A DNA stretch of 46,364 nt from the NCBI GenBank assembly GCA_902573385.1, contig CACGJS010000003.1, positions 1 to 46,364 on the forward strand. The letters are read 5' to 3'. Made by a program: the position numbers and the translations under genes. The stretch's first letter is position 1. Each line of letters opens with the position of its first letter. Of this stretch, positions 39,652 through 46,364 are shown piece after piece. This stretch comes from an uncultured Pelagibacteraceae bacterium. Its GTDB lineage: Bacteria; Pseudomonadota; Alphaproteobacteria; Pelagibacterales; Pelagibacteraceae. A model generated the notes under the pieces. It searched no databases, was not told the origin of the DNA, and saw only the letters and a program-made list of their open reading frames with translations.

Positions 39652-40733
39652 TGTATTTAGTTGTCACAAGGTCATTTCCCCCTGAAGTTGGTGGGATGCA
39701 AAATTTAATGTGGGGGTTGACTAAAGAGTTATCAAAAAACTATATGCTGAAAGTGTTTGCAGATTATCAAGATAATCATAAAACTTTTGATGAACAAGTT
39801 TCCTTTTCAATTGAAAGAGTTGGTGGAATTAAACTTCTAAGAAAATATAGAAAAGCCCAATTAATCAATGAATTTATAAAAGAAAATAAAGTGGAAGGTG
39901 TGATAGCTGATCATTGGAAAAGTCTTGAATTTATCAAAACCACTAAAAAGAAAATATGCTTAATACATTCTAAAGAAATAAATCATGAAAAAAAAACAAA
40001 CCTAAATAAGAGAGTTTTAAATGTATTAAATAATGTGGATTTAGTTATTGCAAATTCAAAATTCACTAAAAACTTAGCTATACAATGTGGTGTTGATGAA
40101 GACAAAATTATTGTAATTAATCCAGGTGTTCATCCTGTACAAGAATTAAAAAAAAAATCACTAGAAAAAGTAGAAAGTTTATTAAAACATAAGTCTCCAA
40201 GGTTAATTACTGTTTCACGATATGATAAAAGAAAAAATCATGAAAAAATAATTATGGCTTTACGAAATTTAAAACAAATTTACCCTGATATTGTTTACAT
40301 TTGTATTGGCTATGGAGATGAAGAGGAAAATATAAAAAAACTAGTAAAAGAATTAAATCTTGAAGAGCAGGTCATGTTTTTTAAGGATATTTCTAATGAG
40401 CTTAAAAATTCACTTTTAGCTAAATCAAATATTTTTATAATGCCCTCTATTATTTACAAAAAATCTGTAGAAGGCTTTGGTATTGCTTATGTAGAGGCCG
40501 CACAATATGGAATTCCGTCTATTGGTGGAAAAGATGGTGGTGCTGCTGATGCAATTGAACATCAAAAAACAGGATTAATTTGTGATGGAAATAATTTAGA
40601 AGATATTTATTCATCTATAAATTCGATGTTAGAAAATAAGAAATATTTAGAATATGGAAAAAGCGCTAAAGATAGCGTCTCAAAGTTCTATTGGTCTAAT
40701 ATAATTGATGAATATAAGAAAATTTTAAATTGA
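39651..40733 (+). CDS. GT4-family glycosyltransferase
   Basis: This 360-aa protein is a GT-B fold transferase of family GT4. The N-terminal domain begins YLVVTRSFPPEVGGMQNLMWGLTKEL. The linker and the acceptor part include NVDLVIANSKFTKNLA and INPGVHPVQELKK. The nucleotide-sugar site is in SRYDKRKNHEKIIMALRNL and the E-x7-E motif EGFGIAYVEAAQYGIPSIGGKDGGAADAI. It resembles PimA/GPI-type mannosyl- or glucosyltransferases, but the sugar and acceptor cannot be told. It is coupled to the thioredoxin-like gene and its 3' end overlaps the convergent GT9 gene by 9 nt. Confidence 0.88.
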   Translation: MYLVVTRSFPPEVGGMQNLMWGLTKELSKNYMLKVFADYQDNHKTFDEQVSFSIERVGGIKLLRKYRKAQLINEFIKENKVEGVIADHWKSLEFIKTTKKKICLIHSKEINHEKKTNLNKRVLNVLNNVDLVIANSKFTKNLAIQCGVDEDKIIVINPGVHPVQELKKKSLEKVESLLKHKSPRLITVSRYDKRKNHEKIIMALRNLKQIYPDIVYICIGYGDEEENIKKLVKELNLEEQVMFFKDISNELKNSLLAKSNIFIMPSIIYKKSVEGFGIAYVEAAQYGIPSIGGKDGGAADAIEHQKTGLICDGNNLEDIYSSINSMLENKKYLEYGKSAKDSVSKFYWSNIIDEYKKILN

Positions 40734-41663
40734 ATTAGACATTCTTTCAAAAATTTTTTCAGCACTCAGTTTATTTAAGTTTTCAACTTGTATTGCTTTA
40801 AAATTTTCTCTCTCAATACTAACTTTAAAAGCAGTGGTATGTTTGCCAAATAAAGTTAATCCTTTTACATTTAAATGGGCTGCCATGTGAGCTGGGCCTG
40901 TATCATTTGCTATAACAAAAGAACTATCTTTAATCAAAGAAGCTAGCTGAGAAATATCTAATACTTTTTCTCCATTTAATATTGATAGAGCATTAATATC
41001 TTTAGTATCTTTAATCTCTGAAGGGCCTGGTGCTATAACAATTTTATATTGATCATTATATTTGTTTTCAATTAGTTTAATTAATTCATTATAGTATGGC
41101 CACTTTTTAATATGTAAGTGTGCTGAACAAAAAGGAAATAAAACTATATATTTTTTTAAGTCATACTTATTCTTAATATTATCTATATTCGTGCAAGACC
41201 AACTAAAATCAGGCTTTAAAGTATTTATAGTGTTTAGGCCTGAGGTCATTAGTTGGTGATCAAATCTAGTTAGAACAGGATTTTTATCAAATTCTTCTTT
41301 TGAAACATTAGTTGGAAGAGTGGTTTCTGAACTAGACCACTTATCAGATTTAGATTTTGGAAATAAAATATTTTTATAAAAAATTGTCCTTGATGAATTT
41401 TGAAGATCATAGACTTTTTGAAAATTTAAGTTTTTTAGAATTCTAGTAAGCTGATAAAGATAAATAAGATTTAATCTTGATAATCTTTTGTCCAAAATAA
41501 CATTATGAATAAATGGGTTTTTTTTAAATAATTCAAAATATGGCTTTGTAGTTAGTAAATGTATTTGGTCTTCTTTATGGTTTTCAGAAATATCTTGAAT
41601 TACACCACTAGCTTGAGCTATATCGCCTAGAGAACCGTGTTTAATAATTAAAATATTGGACAT
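40725..41663 (-). CDS. GT9-family (heptosyltransferase-like) glycosyltransferase
   Basis: This 312-aa protein is a GT9 glycosyltransferase of the ADP-heptose:LPS heptosyltransferase type, with a short N-terminal ILIIKHGSLGDIAQASGVI, the KVYDLQNSSRT stretch and the ADP-heptose site FVIANDTGPAHMAAHLNVKGLTLFGKH. It probably extends LPS core. It is opposite to the neighbouring GT4 gene and overlaps it by 9 nt at their 3' ends, and it diverges by 32 nt from the DUF6165 gene. The assignment to a particular heptose position is not possible. Confidence 0.88.
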   Translation of the reverse strand: MSNILIIKHGSLGDIAQASGVIQDISENHKEDQIHLLTTKPYFELFKKNPFIHNVILDKRLSRLNLIYLYQLTRILKNLNFQKVYDLQNSSRTIFYKNILFPKSKSDKWSSSETTLPTNVSKEEFDKNPVLTRFDHQLMTSGLNTINTLKPDFSWSCTNIDNIKNKYDLKKYIVLFPFCSAHLHIKKWPYYNELIKLIENKYNDQYKIVIAPGPSEIKDTKDINALSILNGEKVLDISQLASLIKDSSFVIANDTGPAHMAAHLNVKGLTLFGKHTTAFKVSIERENFKAIQVENLNKLSAEKIFERMSNSI

Positions 41664-41695
41664 GGATTTTATAACTTAACATAGTATAACATTTT

Positions 41696-42085
41696 ATGAA
41701 TAAAATTCTTGTTGAAGTATCAGTTGGAGAATTACTAGATAAAATTTCTATTTTAGAAATTAAAAAAGAAAAAATAACTGATCCAGAATCTATAAAATTC
41801 ATTGAAAAAGAATACTTAATTCTTAAAGATCAACTAAATAAGAACATTAAATACGATGAAAAATTAGATGGATTATTTAATGAGCTTAAAAAAATTAATA
41901 TGACTTTATGGGAAATTGAAGATGAAAAAAGATCTTATGAAAAAAATTCGGATTTTGGTGAAAAATTTATAAAAGTTTCAAGAGATATACATTTTTTAAA
42001 TGATAATAGATCAAAAGTTAAACTAGAGATAAATAAAATAACTGGATCATTAATCAGAGAAATAAAAAAATATACCGCTTATTAA
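41696..42085 (+). CDS. DUF6165 family protein
   Basis: This 129-aa protein matches DUF6165, whose diagnostic start is ILVEVSVGELLDKISILEIKKEKI. The rest is helical, with a coiled-coil look (KEYLILKDQLNKNIKYDEKLDGLFNELKKINMTLWEIEDEKRSYE, then VSRDIHFLNDNRSKVKLEINKITGSLIREIKKY). The function is unknown. Family members often lie near sugar-transferase or heptosyltransferase genes, which fits its position beside a GT9 gene here. It is divergent from that gene and converges on the 97-aa unknown gene. Confidence 0.8.
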   Translation: MNKILVEVSVGELLDKISILEIKKEKITDPESIKFIEKEYLILKDQLNKNIKYDEKLDGLFNELKKINMTLWEIEDEKRSYEKNSDFGEKFIKVSRDIHFLNDNRSKVKLEINKITGSLIREIKKYTAY

Positions 42086-42093
42086 TTATTAAT

Positions 42094-42387
42094 TTAAGAA
42101 TTTTTTTTATTTTCAATAATTTCAGTCATGCATTGAGTTGCGTATTCTCGCCATTCAGCTGAAGTTTTGTCTTTCAGTCTTTTTAAATGTTCTCTATTTT
42201 TTTTAATATCTTCTTTATATTTTATTTTATCAGCTTCTTTTAATTTTTTTTCCATATTAGTTAAATTATTTTGCATAGCTTCAATCCAACTATTTCCAAG
42301 TTCAACACACTTAACATCATTTTTTTCATCACACATTTGTTTAAAAAAGTTAAAGATAATATCATCAGATTTTATTTCTTTATTCAT
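42094..42387 (-). CDS. Unknown 97-aa helical protein in an amino-acid ABC operon
   Basis: I do not recognise this 97-aa protein. It has no signal peptide. It is predicted to be helical, with a charged coiled-coil stretch (residues 38-75, including NLTNMEKKLKEADKIKYKEDIKKNREHLKRLKDK) and three cysteines at MCDEKNDVKC and TQCMTE. It starts 2 nt after the stop of the second permease gene and points the same way, so it is the last gene of the binding-protein-permease-permease unit. Its composition resembles phasin-like or accessory coiled-coil proteins; no function can be claimed. Confidence 0.65.
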   Translation of the reverse strand: MNKEIKSDDIIFNFFKQMCDEKNDVKCVELGNSWIEAMQNNLTNMEKKLKEADKIKYKEDIKKNREHLKRLKDKTSAEWREYATQCMTEIIENKKNS

Positions 42388-42389
42388 TA

Positions 42390-43061
42390 TTAAAAACTAA
42401 ATCTTTTTTCTAAATATTTTATAAAATTATGAATAATAAAAGTCATGAATAAATAAATTCCACCAGCCACAATAAACACTTCAATAGGTTTAAAAGTTGT
42501 TGAAATTATATATTTTGCTACTCCAGTTATATCCATTAAAGTAACTGTGCTTGCTAATGAAGTTCCTTTCATCATTAATATAATTTCATTACCATAGGCA
42601 GGTAATGATTGTCTAATTGCTACAGGTATTTGAATTTTATAAAAAATAATTTTATTTGATATACCTAAACTTTTACCTGCTTCAATAATACCCGGTTTAA
42701 TTGTCTCAAAAGCTGACCTTAGAATTTCAGAAGTATAAGCTCCTGTATTTAGTGCAAAAGCAATAATTGCACACCAATAAGGTTCTTTAAAAATAACCCA
42801 TAAAAATGTTGTTCTAAAATACTCTATTTGCCCTAATCCAAAATAAATTATAAAAATTTGAACCAACAAAGGAGTTCCTCTAAAGACATATGAATATCCA
42901 TATGCAAACTTGCTTAAAAAAGGATTTTTATTTAATCTTAAAATTGCAAATAAAAGACCAATAAATATTCCAAAAAATAGTGATAGTGATAGTAGTTTTA
43001 AAGTTATTACTGTAGCACTAAGTAACTTTGGTAAACTTGTGGCCATTATAGTAAAATCCAT
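42390..43061 (-). CDS. Polar amino acid ABC transporter permease (HisM type)
   Basis: This 223-aa permease is one of a heteropair. It has five or so membrane segments and the family blocks FRGTPLLVQIFIIYFGLGQ (59-77), NTGAYTSEILRSAFETIKPGIIEAGKSLGISNKIIFYKI (the EAA loop) and IPVAIRQSLPAYGNEIILMMKGTSLAS. These are the HisM/ArtM signature of uptake systems for histidine, arginine, lysine or glutamate-like amino acids. Its first base is the last base of the partner permease's stop. No ATPase gene follows; see the finding. Confidence 0.93.
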   Translation of the reverse strand: MDFTIMATSLPKLLSATVITLKLLSLSLFFGIFIGLLFAILRLNKNPFLSKFAYGYSYVFRGTPLLVQIFIIYFGLGQIEYFRTTFLWVIFKEPYWCAIIAFALNTGAYTSEILRSAFETIKPGIIEAGKSLGISNKIIFYKIQIPVAIRQSLPAYGNEIILMMKGTSLASTVTLMDITGVAKYIISTTFKPIEVFIVAGGIYLFMTFIIHNFIKYLEKRFSF

Positions 43062-43753
43062 TAAAATCCCCTACTATATTTAATTTCAAGTCTATTAATT
43101 AATCTCATACTTAAAAAAGTAAGTATTAAATAAATTAATGCAGCAACAGAGTAAAATAATAAGGGATCTCTTGTTGAGCCTGCTGCAATATAAGACTGTC
43201 TCATTATCTCAACTAATCCTGTTACCGAAATTAAAGAAGTATCTTTTAATGTTATCTGCCAAACGTTACTTAAGTTTGGAATAGCGAGTCTTAGCATTTG
43301 AGGCATAATAATTTTAAAAAATTGAATGTGTTTTTTAATTCCTAAAACTTTTGCAGCCTCAAATTGACCTTTGTCTATAGACTGAATAGCTCCTCTAAAT
43401 ACCTCTGTAGAATATGCTCCTGAGATTATACCAATTGAAAAAGATCCAGTAATAAAAGCATTTATTTCAATGTATTCAAAGTAACCAAATATTGAAGCAA
43501 CGTACATTATAGCGCCACTACCGCCAAAAAAGAAAAGATAAATTACTAGTAATTCTGGAACACCTCTAATGACAGTAGTGTAAGAGTTAGCTACAAAATT
43601 TAAAAATTTATTTTTTGATAATTTTAGTGGTGTAAAAATTAATGCAAAGAAAAAACCAATTAACATTGCTGTAATCGATACAGCTATTGTCATCAAGGTT
43701 GCATAAAATAACTCATCACCCCAACCTGTTTTTCCAAATGAAAGAAGTTCCAT
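43061..43753 (-). CDS. Polar amino acid ABC transporter permease (HisQ type)
   Basis: This 230-aa permease is the partner of the HisM-type protein, with FVANSYTTVIRGVPELLVIYLFFFGG (50-75), the EAA loop GAYSTEVFRGAIQSIDKGQFEAAKVLGIKKHIQFFKI and MPQMLRLAIPNLSNVWQITLKDTSL. It is close to the HisQ/ArtQ group, with an extra GGSGAIMYVASIFG loop. Upstream, between it and the binding-protein gene, lies an 8-bp inverted repeat that may reduce read-through from the highly expressed binding-protein gene. It overlaps the next permease by one base. Confidence 0.93.
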   Translation of the reverse strand: MELLSFGKTGWGDELFYATLMTIAVSITAMLIGFFFALIFTPLKLSKNKFLNFVANSYTTVIRGVPELLVIYLFFFGGSGAIMYVASIFGYFEYIEINAFITGSFSIGIISGAYSTEVFRGAIQSIDKGQFEAAKVLGIKKHIQFFKIIMPQMLRLAIPNLSNVWQITLKDTSLISVTGLVEIMRQSYIAAGSTRDPLLFYSVAALIYLILTFLSMRLINRLEIKYSRGF

Positions 43754-43761
43754 ATCGAAAG

Positions 43762-43783
43762 GGCGGTTAATTAAATAACCGCC
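43762..43783. terminator. Intergenic hairpin between binding-protein and permease genes
   Basis: GGCGGTTA (43762-43769) and TAACCGCC (43776-43783) form a perfect 8-bp stem with loop ATTAAA. On the coding (minus) strand only CTTTCG follows, so it is a weak or partial terminator. Such stems after binding-protein genes often stabilise the upstream message and lower expression of the permease genes. Confidence 0.6.
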
Positions 43784-43798
43784 ATTTCAAATAAATAA

Positions 43799-44659
43799 TT
43801 ACATAGAAGCGTCAAAGCCAAAATGTTTAATTGCAAGTTTACTAATTACTCCATCTTTTCTTGCTTGATCAATAGCTTTGTTAAAAGCTTTTAAAAGCTC
43901 AGCATCTCTTGCACCTAGTGTTCCACCTAATTGAGAAGCTTGTCTTAAACCAACACCAACTCCATTTCCAAATGCTCCACCTGAAAAAGTTGGTCCAACT
44001 AGAACAACTGATTTTCCAGATTTTTCAGCATAATCAGTAAATGCAACTGCAGCAGCTAACGCAACATCACATCTTCCAGAAGCTAAATCTAAGTTTACTT
44101 CATCTTGAGTTTTGTAAGTTCTAACATTTACTTTACCTACATCACCTGACTCTAAAAAGTTTTGGTGAATAGTTCCCGTTTGAGTACAAACAGTTTTTCC
44201 TGCTAAAGCTCCTGTTATAGTTTTTAACGCTTTTTTAGCATCACTATTTGGGCTTGAAAGTCCAATACCCGCAGGTGTATCCATTCCTTCAAGACTTGAA
44301 CCTTTCATTACTGCAAGAGAAGCTACTTCATCAGCATAACCTTGTGAAAAAGTAATTACTTTTTTTCTCTCATCGGTAATTGACATACCAGCCATTATTG
44401 CATCAAATTTTCTCATTTGAAGTGCTGGTATCATTCCATCCCAATCCTGCTCAACAATATCACATTGTCTTCCAATGTATCTGCAAAGCGAATAAGCTAA
44501 TTCAACTTCAAATCCAATTAGTTTACCTGAAGCATCTTTAGAGTTCCAGGGAGGGTAAGCACCTTCTGTTCCAATTCTAATTTTATCAGAAGCATAAACA
44601 TTTCCAATAATAAACAAAGAAGCTAAAACAGTTAAAATTGTTTTTTTAAATATATTCAT
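43799..44659 (-). CDS. Periplasmic polar amino acid-binding protein (HisJ/ArgT-like)
   Basis: This periplasmic protein (286 aa from ATG 44659) binds the amino acid for the two permeases. A signal peptide runs to about residue 23 (TVLASLFIIGNVYA). The mature part starts SDKIRIGTEGAYPPWNSKDASGKLIGFEVELAYSLC, with DWDGMIPALQMRKFDAIMAGMSITDERKKVITFSQGY, typical of lysine/arginine/ornithine/histidine-binding proteins. I start at 44659 because GGAGG precedes it at good spacing; an in-frame ATG four codons earlier is embedded in that site and is unlikely. A GAAA-capped hairpin lies upstream in the leader. Confidence 0.9.
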   Translation of the reverse strand: MNIFKKTILTVLASLFIIGNVYASDKIRIGTEGAYPPWNSKDASGKLIGFEVELAYSLCRYIGRQCDIVEQDWDGMIPALQMRKFDAIMAGMSITDERKKVITFSQGYADEVASLAVMKGSSLEGMDTPAGIGLSSPNSDAKKALKTITGALAGKTVCTQTGTIHQNFLESGDVGKVNVRTYKTQDEVNLDLASGRCDVALAAAVAFTDYAEKSGKSVVLVGPTFSGGAFGNGVGVGLRQASQLGGTLGARDAELLKAFNKAIDQARKDGVISKLAIKHFGFDASM

Positions 44660-44677
44660 TATTTCCTCCATAAATTT

Positions 44678-44693
44678 GAGGGAGAAATCCCTC
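44678..44693. repeat. 6-bp hairpin in the leader of the amino acid-binding protein gene
   Basis: GAGGGA (44678-44683) and TCCCTC (44688-44693) form a perfect 6-bp stem around GAAA on the plus strand (TTTC in the minus-strand message). It lies 13 nt upstream of the GGAGG site. A stabilising 5' stem or an attenuator is possible. Confidence 0.4.
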
Positions 44694-44749
44694 TTTAAAG
44701 ATAATTATTTCACAATTTTAAGAATTTAAAAAGAAATTTTTACAGTTTT

Positions 44750-45793
44750 TTAATGATTAATTGATGATGAAAAATTCCACGAACAATCAAAACTAGGTAT
44801 ATAAACCCTATCTAAAGTTGTATTTCCAAAATTTTTATTAAATACATCTAGCCATTTTTTTACCTGTTCTGGTTTTTTATCTTGGCTGCCAACTTGTGCT
44901 GTAATTACTCCATTAGGCTTCAATATTCTAATTAGTGAATCCATATTTTTAGAAGCTAAGTTAATACAAAATTGATCGTCATTTAGATCTACAAATATTT
45001 TGTCGTATTTATCATCTTCAACAGATTTTATACTTTCGAAAGCATCACCCCAAATACATTTAACTGAGTTTTTTTCGGTAGATTTTTTACCAATATTGCC
45101 TAAATGTTTATTACAGACATCAACTACTTCTGGATCTAATTCATACCAATCAATAAAATTAAACCCTCTTGAAATACATTCTCTAGCAACACCACCATCT
45201 CCCCCTCCTATAATTGCGGCTTTCTCAATATCTTTATTTAATTTTAATGCAGCATTAACAAAGGTTGAACTATATAAATGCTCATCTTTTGCTGCTACTT
45301 GTATTTCATTATCAATAAACAATGATTTTCCAAACTGTTCTAAATCTAATATTTCTATATGTTGCCCTACTTTTGATTTAAAATCTTCCAAAACATCATT
45401 TACTACATATGATTTTTGCAATCCAGGAGAACTGTAGATATCATGATATAGATCTTTAGTATCTCTATTAAATTCTTTTTTTACAATTCTTTTATGTTTA
45501 AATTCTTTTTTAATAATATCAATTGCAACTGAAGGACTAATTTTACCACAAGTAAAAAAATCAAAACTTATTATTCCTTTTTCAGGAAATGTATGAAAAC
45601 TAATATGACTTTCAGCTAATAATGCTAAAATTGTGAATCCCTGAGGTTCAAATTTATATTTAGAAATCTTTAAAATAGTAACGTTTGCTGCTTTCGCAAT
45701 TTTATTAATAACACTTTCAAATAAAGAAGAATCATGCTCTACATCAATAGCTCCAATTATATCTATGGTAATATGCTCCCCAACTTTTGTCAT
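44750..45793 (-). CDS. speDE: Fused S-adenosylmethionine decarboxylase - spermidine synthase
   Basis: The protein (347 aa) joins two steps of spermidine synthesis. Residues 1 to about 112 are a class 1b SpeD: the self-cleavage site is Glu61-Ser62 in LAESHISFHTFPE, with His67 and Cys82 (FFTCGK) as the other catalytic residues, matching the small bacterial enzymes. From about residue 125 a SpeE-type aminopropyltransferase follows, with EHLYSSTFVNAAL, the SAM-type IIGGGDGGVARE, YELDPEVVDVCNKHL and GDAF, but the usual D-S-T-D-P catalytic motif reads DLNDD. Decarboxylated SAM would be passed to the aminopropyl acceptor, giving methylthioadenosine, which mtnP can recycle. Confidence 0.88.
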   Translation of the reverse strand: MTKVGEHITIDIIGAIDVEHDSSLFESVINKIAKAANVTILKISKYKFEPQGFTILALLAESHISFHTFPEKGIISFDFFTCGKISPSVAIDIIKKEFKHKRIVKKEFNRDTKDLYHDIYSSPGLQKSYVVNDVLEDFKSKVGQHIEILDLEQFGKSLFIDNEIQVAAKDEHLYSSTFVNAALKLNKDIEKAAIIGGGDGGVARECISRGFNFIDWYELDPEVVDVCNKHLGNIGKKSTEKNSVKCIWGDAFESIKSVEDDKYDKIFVDLNDDQFCINLASKNMDSLIRILKPNGVITAQVGSQDKKPEQVKKWLDVFNKNFGNTTLDRVYIPSFDCSWNFSSSINH

Positions 45794-45798
45794 AAAAA

Positions 45799-46364
45799 TT
45801 ATCCACTTTTATAATTTTTTACTTTTTCTAAAATTTTTTGCATTTCTGAAAATGAAAGAATCTTAGGTTCACCCATCTTTAAAGCAATAATATATTGTTG
45901 GCAAATATTTTCTACTTCTTGTGCTAGCTCAAATGCTTTTGCTAAATTTTCTCCAAATGCAACTTGGCCGTGGTTTGACATTAAACATGCTTTCCTATTT
46001 TCTAGTGCTCTAACTATATTCATTGATAATTCATTTGTTCCGAAAGTAGCATATTCAGAGCACTTGATATTTTCACCTCCAGCGAGTGCTATCATATAAT
46101 GAAATGGTGGAATTGCTTTTCCATGAGTAGATACAGCTGTAGCATTTGGCGAATGCGCATGGACTATTGCTTTTGCTTCCCATTTATTTTTATATATATC
46201 TTGATGAAACCTCCATTCTGAAGATGGATTTTTTCCTGAATTAAACCATGAAAGGAAATCTTTTTCCTCTTTTAAAGATAAAAAAACAATATCATCAGGT
46301 TTTAAAGTTTCATATTTTTTTCCAGAAGGTGTTATAAAAAAACCTTCAACATCATCTTGAGTTC
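45799..46364 (-). CDS. Class II aldolase/adducin-family protein, 3' part only (start beyond window)
   Basis: The frame is open to the window edge and includes much sequence upstream of the ATG at 46095, so that ATG is internal. The protein includes GFFITPSGKKYETLKPDDIVFLS, SSEWRFHQDIYKNK, then the metal-binding HAHSPNATAVSTHG, MIALAGGENIKCSEYATFGTNEL and a LMSNHGQVAFGENLAKAFELAQEVENICQQY end. This is the zinc-dependent class II aldolase/adducin family, which includes L-fuculose-phosphate and L-ribulose-phosphate handling enzymes. The HxH and late His of NHG are the expected ligands. The substrate cannot be assigned. Its stop is 5 nt upstream of the SpeD-SpeE start, so they may be one operon. 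Confidence 0.85.
   Translation of the reverse strand, partial: TQDDVEGFFITPSGKKYETLKPDDIVFLSLKEEKDFLSWFNSGKNPSSEWRFHQDIYKNKWEAKAIVHAHSPNATAVSTHGKAIPPFHYMIALAGGENIKCSEYATFGTNELSMNIVRALENRKACLMSNHGQVAFGENLAKAFELAQEVENICQQYIIALKMGEPKILSFSEMQKILEKVKNYKSG

Noticed and set aside
45000..45437. 145-aa plus-strand frame opposite the SpeE domain
   Set aside because: The minus strand holds a clear GGGDGG methyltransferase-like fold here; the plus-strand frame is Ser/Leu-rich without motifs.
1..46364. CRISPR arrays, insertion sequences, prophage, toxin-antitoxin or defence genes, tRNA or rRNA genes
   Set aside because: None was seen: no regularly spaced direct repeats, no transposase, integrase or phage structural motifs, and no cloverleaf-like or rRNA-like sequence in the gaps between genes.

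Overview
The window is very AT-rich (I estimate about 30% G+C), with genes packed nearly end to end, many 1-4 nt start/stop overlaps (TAATG or ATGA), short intergenic gaps and no mobile elements. Gene content points to SAR11 (Pelagibacterales, probably Candidatus Pelagibacter or a close relative): an aprM-aprB-aprA adenylylsulfate reductase set, a TPP-riboswitch-controlled sodium/solute symporter of the ThiV type, a glycine-betaine-type dimethylglycine dehydrogenase with its own electron-transfer flavoproteins, AcuI, a compact iron(III) ABC transporter and a fused SpeD-SpeE protein. This taxonomic call is inference from gene content and base composition; no rRNA or tRNA gene was seen.

Layout. 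1-3177: end of a surface-polysaccharide locus (WecG/TagA-type glycosyltransferase, methyltransferase, GalE, UDP-glucuronate 4-epimerase). 3178-7137: a 41-aa membrane peptide, then the apr operon on the minus strand. 7138-12385: a tight minus-strand operon metC - MFS transporter - pabB - pabA - pabC - HIT protein. 12386-18427: small genes and housekeeping functions (27-aa basic peptide, FRAG1-like membrane protein, MnmA, DUF3553, CysQ, small membrane peptide, RecX, ABA4-like protein, rhodanese, glycosyltransferase-like protein, acetyltransferase). 18428-21550: HU, RseP and ThiV with a TPP riboswitch. 21577-27321: AzlCD, then iron(III) transport genes interleaved with a peroxiredoxin and a Cys-rich 61-aa protein, with a Fur-like operator at the upstream end. 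27362-30791: LysR regulator, AcuI, FolE, then HisI and a DUF2237 protein on the other strand. 30793-37119: dimethylglycine dehydrogenase - etfB - etfA - ETF:ubiquinone oxidoreductase, plus a small membrane-anchored protein. 37116-42085: MtnP facing Apt, a gamma-carbonic-anhydrase-like protein, a thioredoxin-fold protein, GT4 and GT9 glycosyltransferases and a DUF6165 protein. 42094-44659: a polar amino acid ABC transporter without its ATPase. 44750-46364: the SpeD-SpeE fusion and a partial class II aldolase.

How genes connect. Dimethylglycine oxidation can feed electrons through ETF and ETF-QO to ubiquinone. Spermidine synthesis by SpeD-SpeE yields methylthioadenosine, which MtnP and Apt can recycle. 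PabB/PabA/PabC and FolE supply the two halves of folate. AprBA fits sulfite oxidation from organosulfur use.

I did not find a clearly new multi-gene defence or mobile system. The best leads are RNA-scale: a perfect 14-bp hairpin with the rseP start codon in its loop, a compact TPP riboswitch whose last conserved segment doubles as the ribosome binding site, a structured element upstream of the peroxiredoxin, a Fur-like box, and several small proteins of unknown function inside recognisable operons.
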